This document shows positions 5,949 through 8,504 of a stretch of DNA of 8,504 nt, in pieces. Under the pieces are notes generated by a model. It searched no databases and was not told the DNA's origin. It worked only from the letters and a program-made list of their open reading frames with translations. Made by a program: the position numbers and the translations under genes. The stretch is from NCBI GenBank assembly GCA_041481485.1, contig JBGPBY010000321.1:1-8504 (forward strand). Direction: 5' to 3'. The stretch is from JBGPBY01 sp041481485 (GTDB lineage Bacteria > Acidobacteriota > Terriglobia > 20CM-2-55-15). Each line of letters opens with the position of its first letter. Position 1 is the stretch's first letter.

Positions 5949-7672
5949 TGAAGCCGGTATTTGTTGCAGTAGCGATTCTGGTCCTCCTCCAATCCTCCGT
6001 TGCGGCGGCGCAGGAGCAGCCCACGACCGCCACTATCCGCGGCACTGTTGTTACGATGGGAACCGATAATCCCGTTGCCGGCGCTGAGCTGAGGCTCACG
6101 ACCTTCAAGGCATTCAATCCGCGCTACCCAAGACAATCTTCATCACCAACGGTTTCGCCCGAAACTACCGATCGCGACGGCAGGTTCGTAATTAAGGATG
6201 TCGCTGCGGGCGCCTACCGGCTCACGATTATGCGCAACGGGTATACGAAGCAGAACTTCGGTCAACGCGTGTCGAATGGGCCTGTGCCACCGCTCGAATT
6301 AGGCGAGGGCGAAACGAAAGACCTGGTGATCCGGCTGACACCTGCAGGAAACATCAGCGGCGTCGTGCGCAATACGTCAGGCCGTCCGATCGCAGGCGTC
6401 GGGGTCCAGTTACTCCAGCGCGTGTATACCGAAACGGGAGACCGGGACTTCAGCACGATCGCTTCAACCGAGACGAACGATCGTGGAGAGTACCGATTCT
6501 ATTGGATCAGCCCCGGTCGCTACTACGTCATGGCCGGGAACGACAGTTCATGCCGTTTGGCGCGCGATGCCTGCGAACACTTGTCGAGAATCGAGTACTT
6601 CGATCGCGACGTGGAGGAGGGCATCAATGCAAACGAGAGCGGCAGGCAGGGCGGCTATGGGGCCTCGTACTATCCCGGCGTTCGAGACACCGAAAGGGCA
6701 GCTTTTCTTGACGTTCAGCCCGGGGCCGAACTCCGCGCGGTCGATTTCACGCTGGAGCGGCTCCGGTACCATATCCGCGGCCGGGTGATCGACTCCGCGA
6801 CGGGGCAGCCGCCCTCGTGGGTGGGGATTGAGTTCCACGAGTTGGGTTCGGGCTGGACTGTTTACGACGACTACACGCCCGGCTCGTTGGAAATCTCCAA
6901 TCTTGGGCCCGGAACTTATTGGATGCGGGTGTCTGTAGAGGATAAAGATTCAGGAAGAGCACCACTTGCTGCCGCGCCAGTGAAGTTCGTAATCGCCGGT
7001 TCCGATATCGATGGGGTCGTCTTCACGCTGACTCCGTCTTCCATCATTACGGGTCGAATTCGCGTAGAGGGGGACCCTCAACAGTCGAATCTGCTGAACG
7101 ATCTCGACATCCGGCTCGTCTCGCCAACCGAGCCCGCGACATCCCCTGGAGCATGGGGATCGGATCGCACTTGGGGAGCGAAGAATGGCGCCTTCACGCT
7201 GAGCGTGAGTCCGGACTCAGAGTTTCGAGTCACGATGCCCCACTTGCCGCAAGGGTTCTATTTGAAGGAAGCCCGTCTGAACGGAGAGGATGTCCTGAAC
7301 GCGCCCGCTCCACTTCACGCCGGCACGATGGAACTCGTCGTGAGCTCAAAGGGAGGCCAGATTGAGGGAGTCGTCTCGGATGATCAATCGCATCCCATGC
7401 CGTACGTTCAGGCTGTGCTTGTTCCAAACGGAAACCGCAATCGTTTCGAGCTTTTCAAGAGCGCGACGACGGACAAGGCCGGCCGATTTACCATGAGCGC
7501 CATCGCCCCCGGCGACTATACGATGTTCGCCTGGGAAGAGATCGAGCTGTACTCGTGGTTCGATCCGGACGTCCTGAAGCGCTATGAGGCACGAGGCCAG
7601 GCGGTCCACGTTTCGGAATCGTCCCAGCAAACCATTGAGGCGCGGCTGATTCCCGCGGGAGATGCGCGATGA
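5945..7672 (+). CDS. Exported carboxypeptidase-regulatory-like multidomain protein (second gene of plus-strand operon)
   Basis: I chose the ATG at 5945 (575 residues) because it overlaps the upstream TGA as ATGATG; ATGs at 5936 and 5948 are alternatives. The leader MMKPVFVAVAILVLL ends near AAAQEQ, a normal signal peptidase I site. Positions below count from 5945. Modules: one from about 31 (TIRGTVVTMG) to 134, with TDRDGRFVIKDV; two from about 136 (NISGVVRN) with ETNDRGEYRFYW (176-187) and PGRYYVMAG (190-198); SYYPGV (241-246); module three from 275 (YHIRGRVID); four from 368 (ITGRIRVEGD); five from 472 (GQIEGVVSDD). The C-terminal signature is FAWEEIELYSWFDPD (528-542), ending LIPAGDAR. Cys203 and Cys210 lie in the variable loop between GRYY and YYPGV and could form a disulphide. 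There is no catalytic motif. It is coupled downstream by another ATGA overlap and resembles the first gene of the minus-strand operon most. Confidence 0.87.
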   Translation: MMKPVFVAVAILVLLQSSVAAAQEQPTTATIRGTVVTMGTDNPVAGAELRLTTFKAFNPRYPRQSSSPTVSPETTDRDGRFVIKDVAAGAYRLTIMRNGYTKQNFGQRVSNGPVPPLELGEGETKDLVIRLTPAGNISGVVRNTSGRPIAGVGVQLLQRVYTETGDRDFSTIASTETNDRGEYRFYWISPGRYYVMAGNDSSCRLARDACEHLSRIEYFDRDVEEGINANESGRQGGYGASYYPGVRDTERAAFLDVQPGAELRAVDFTLERLRYHIRGRVIDSATGQPPSWVGIEFHELGSGWTVYDDYTPGSLEISNLGPGTYWMRVSVEDKDSGRAPLAAAPVKFVIAGSDIDGVVFTLTPSSIITGRIRVEGDPQQSNLLNDLDIRLVSPTEPATSPGAWGSDRTWGAKNGAFTLSVSPDSEFRVTMPHLPQGFYLKEARLNGEDVLNAPAPLHAGTMELVVSSKGGQIEGVVSDDQSHPMPYVQAVLVPNGNRNRFELFKSATTDKAGRFTMSAIAPGDYTMFAWEEIELYSWFDPDVLKRYEARGQAVHVSESSQQTIEARLIPAGDAR

Positions 7673-8504
7673 GTCTGCCGATCCTTCTATTGACGCTGCT
7701 TCTCCAGGCGACGCAGTCCCAGCTTACGCCGCCAGGAAAGAGTTCTGTTGAAGGCGTCGTTCTGAGAGCGGGAACCGATGAACCGATCGAAGATGCCGTC
7801 GTCACCCTGGCGAAGGCGGCGCCTGATGCCGAAGTTTCGGTGACGACCGACAGCCAGGGGCGCTTCGCGCTCAAAAATCTCGACGCAGCGACGTACAGGT
7901 TGGTGTTTGAAAGCAGCGGTTCTGTGAGTCAGGAATACGGGCAGCGCGCTTCCTGGGGAAAGGGAACGCCGATCCATCTGGCGGAAGGGCAGTCGCTAAA
8001 GAACATCGTCGTTCGGTTGATGCCGGCGGGAAGCGTCAGCGGCCGCATTCTGGATGACTACAAGCAACCTGCCGCAGGTGTTCCTGTTCGATTGATGAGG
8101 TTCAGCTACGACGAACAAGGGCAGAAGACGCTTCGGCCCTCCGGTTCTGTGCGAACCGACGATCGCGGAGAGTACCGCCTCTATTTCGTCACGCCTGGAC
8201 GCTATTATCTCAACGCGGGCACAGCCCCCAGCCCGCGCGAATGCCGGGACTTCACGCTGGGGCCAAACGAAGTCAACGAAGTCTACGCCAACGCCTACTA
8301 TCCGGGTGTTGCCGATTTGAAGTTTGCGACGGTTGTCGAAGTACAGCCGGCAGCCGAAGTGCGTGGGGTCGATCTGTCGCTCGCCAGAACGCAGCTCTAT
8401 AAGGTCCGCGGCCGCATCATCGACGGTACGACCGGGCAGCCGCCGATCTATGCTGAACTCTCGCTCACGGGCGACTACTCCAGCTCATGCGGTTTTGGAT
8501 ACAA
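7669..8504 (+). CDS. Exported carboxypeptidase-regulatory-like multidomain protein, cut by the window end
   Basis: The frame starts at ATG 7669, overlapping the upstream TGA by four bases (CGATGAG). It stays open to the last base, giving 278 residues of an incomplete protein. The leader MSLPILLLTLLLQ lacks Lys or Arg at its start, like the leader of the gene at 3231. Module one has SSVEGVVLRAGTDEPI (25-40) and TDSQGRFALKNL (60-71), then YRLVF (76-80) and EYGQRAS (89-95). Module two starts at SVSGRILDD (122-130) and has VPVRLMRFSYDEQGQK (138-153), TDDRGEYRLYFVTPGRYY (163-180) and AYYPGV (209-214). A third begins at YKVRGRIIDG (244-253). YRLVF, YGQR and the RF-x-[YF]-DE-x-G-x-K stretch are shared specifically with the gene at 3231, so the two look like counterparts. 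The remaining modules and the expected C-terminal WE...FDP signature should lie beyond the window. Confidence 0.85.
   Translation, partial: MSLPILLLTLLLQATQSQLTPPGKSSVEGVVLRAGTDEPIEDAVVTLAKAAPDAEVSVTTDSQGRFALKNLDAATYRLVFESSGSVSQEYGQRASWGKGTPIHLAEGQSLKNIVVRLMPAGSVSGRILDDYKQPAAGVPVRLMRFSYDEQGQKTLRPSGSVRTDDRGEYRLYFVTPGRYYLNAGTAPSPRECRDFTLGPNEVNEVYANAYYPGVADLKFATVVEVQPAAEVRGVDLSLARTQLYKVRGRIIDGTTGQPPIYAELSLTGDYSSSCGFGY

Noticed and set aside
7488..7874. Minus-strand open frame across the junction of the last two genes.
   Set aside because: It is antisense to two genes with clear family motifs, and its Ser/Arg/Pro-rich translation is typical of shadow frames.

Overview
The window looks like a chromosomal segment of an Acidobacteriota-type bacterium, probably from soil or a metagenome. 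This is an inference from gene content: one DUF6152-type exported protein and four exported paralogues built from carboxypeptidase-regulatory-like (transthyretin/CNA-B-type) beta-sandwich repeats. Such multi-domain paralogues are numerous in that phylum. No rRNA, tRNA, CRISPR array or complete insertion sequence is visible.

Left part (1-1248). On the minus strand there is a degraded tyrosine-recombinase C-terminus (110-295) that keeps the last catalytic box but has lost the rest. Next comes a stretch without a gene, then a candidate promoter (473-501), a strong Shine-Dalgarno sequence and a small secreted DUF6152-like protein (567-1064, plus strand). The 184-base gap after it holds a foldable, terminator-like element (1185-1239).

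Centre and right (1249-8504). Two operons diverge from an AT-rich intergenic region (4977-5282). The minus-strand operon has two genes (starts near 4976 and at 3231) joined by a 4-base ATGA overlap. The plus-strand operon has three: a beta-propeller-like gene without a signal peptide (5283-5948), then two paralogues (5945-7672 and 7669 to beyond the window end), again joined by ATGA overlaps. The last gene is cut by the right edge.

The four large proteins share one layout: an N-terminal signal peptide, repeated beta-sandwich modules, the signature T-[ND]-D-[RH]-G-[ED]-[YF]-R followed by GRYY, a variable loop, then [YF]YPGV. The three complete ones also share a C-terminal WE...FDP signature. 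The first paralogues of the two operons resemble each other, as do the second paralogues, so the locus reads as a two-gene cassette present twice in divergent orientation. The products are probably exported structural or binding proteins made in fixed ratio by translational coupling. No catalytic motif was seen in any of them and their ligand is unknown.
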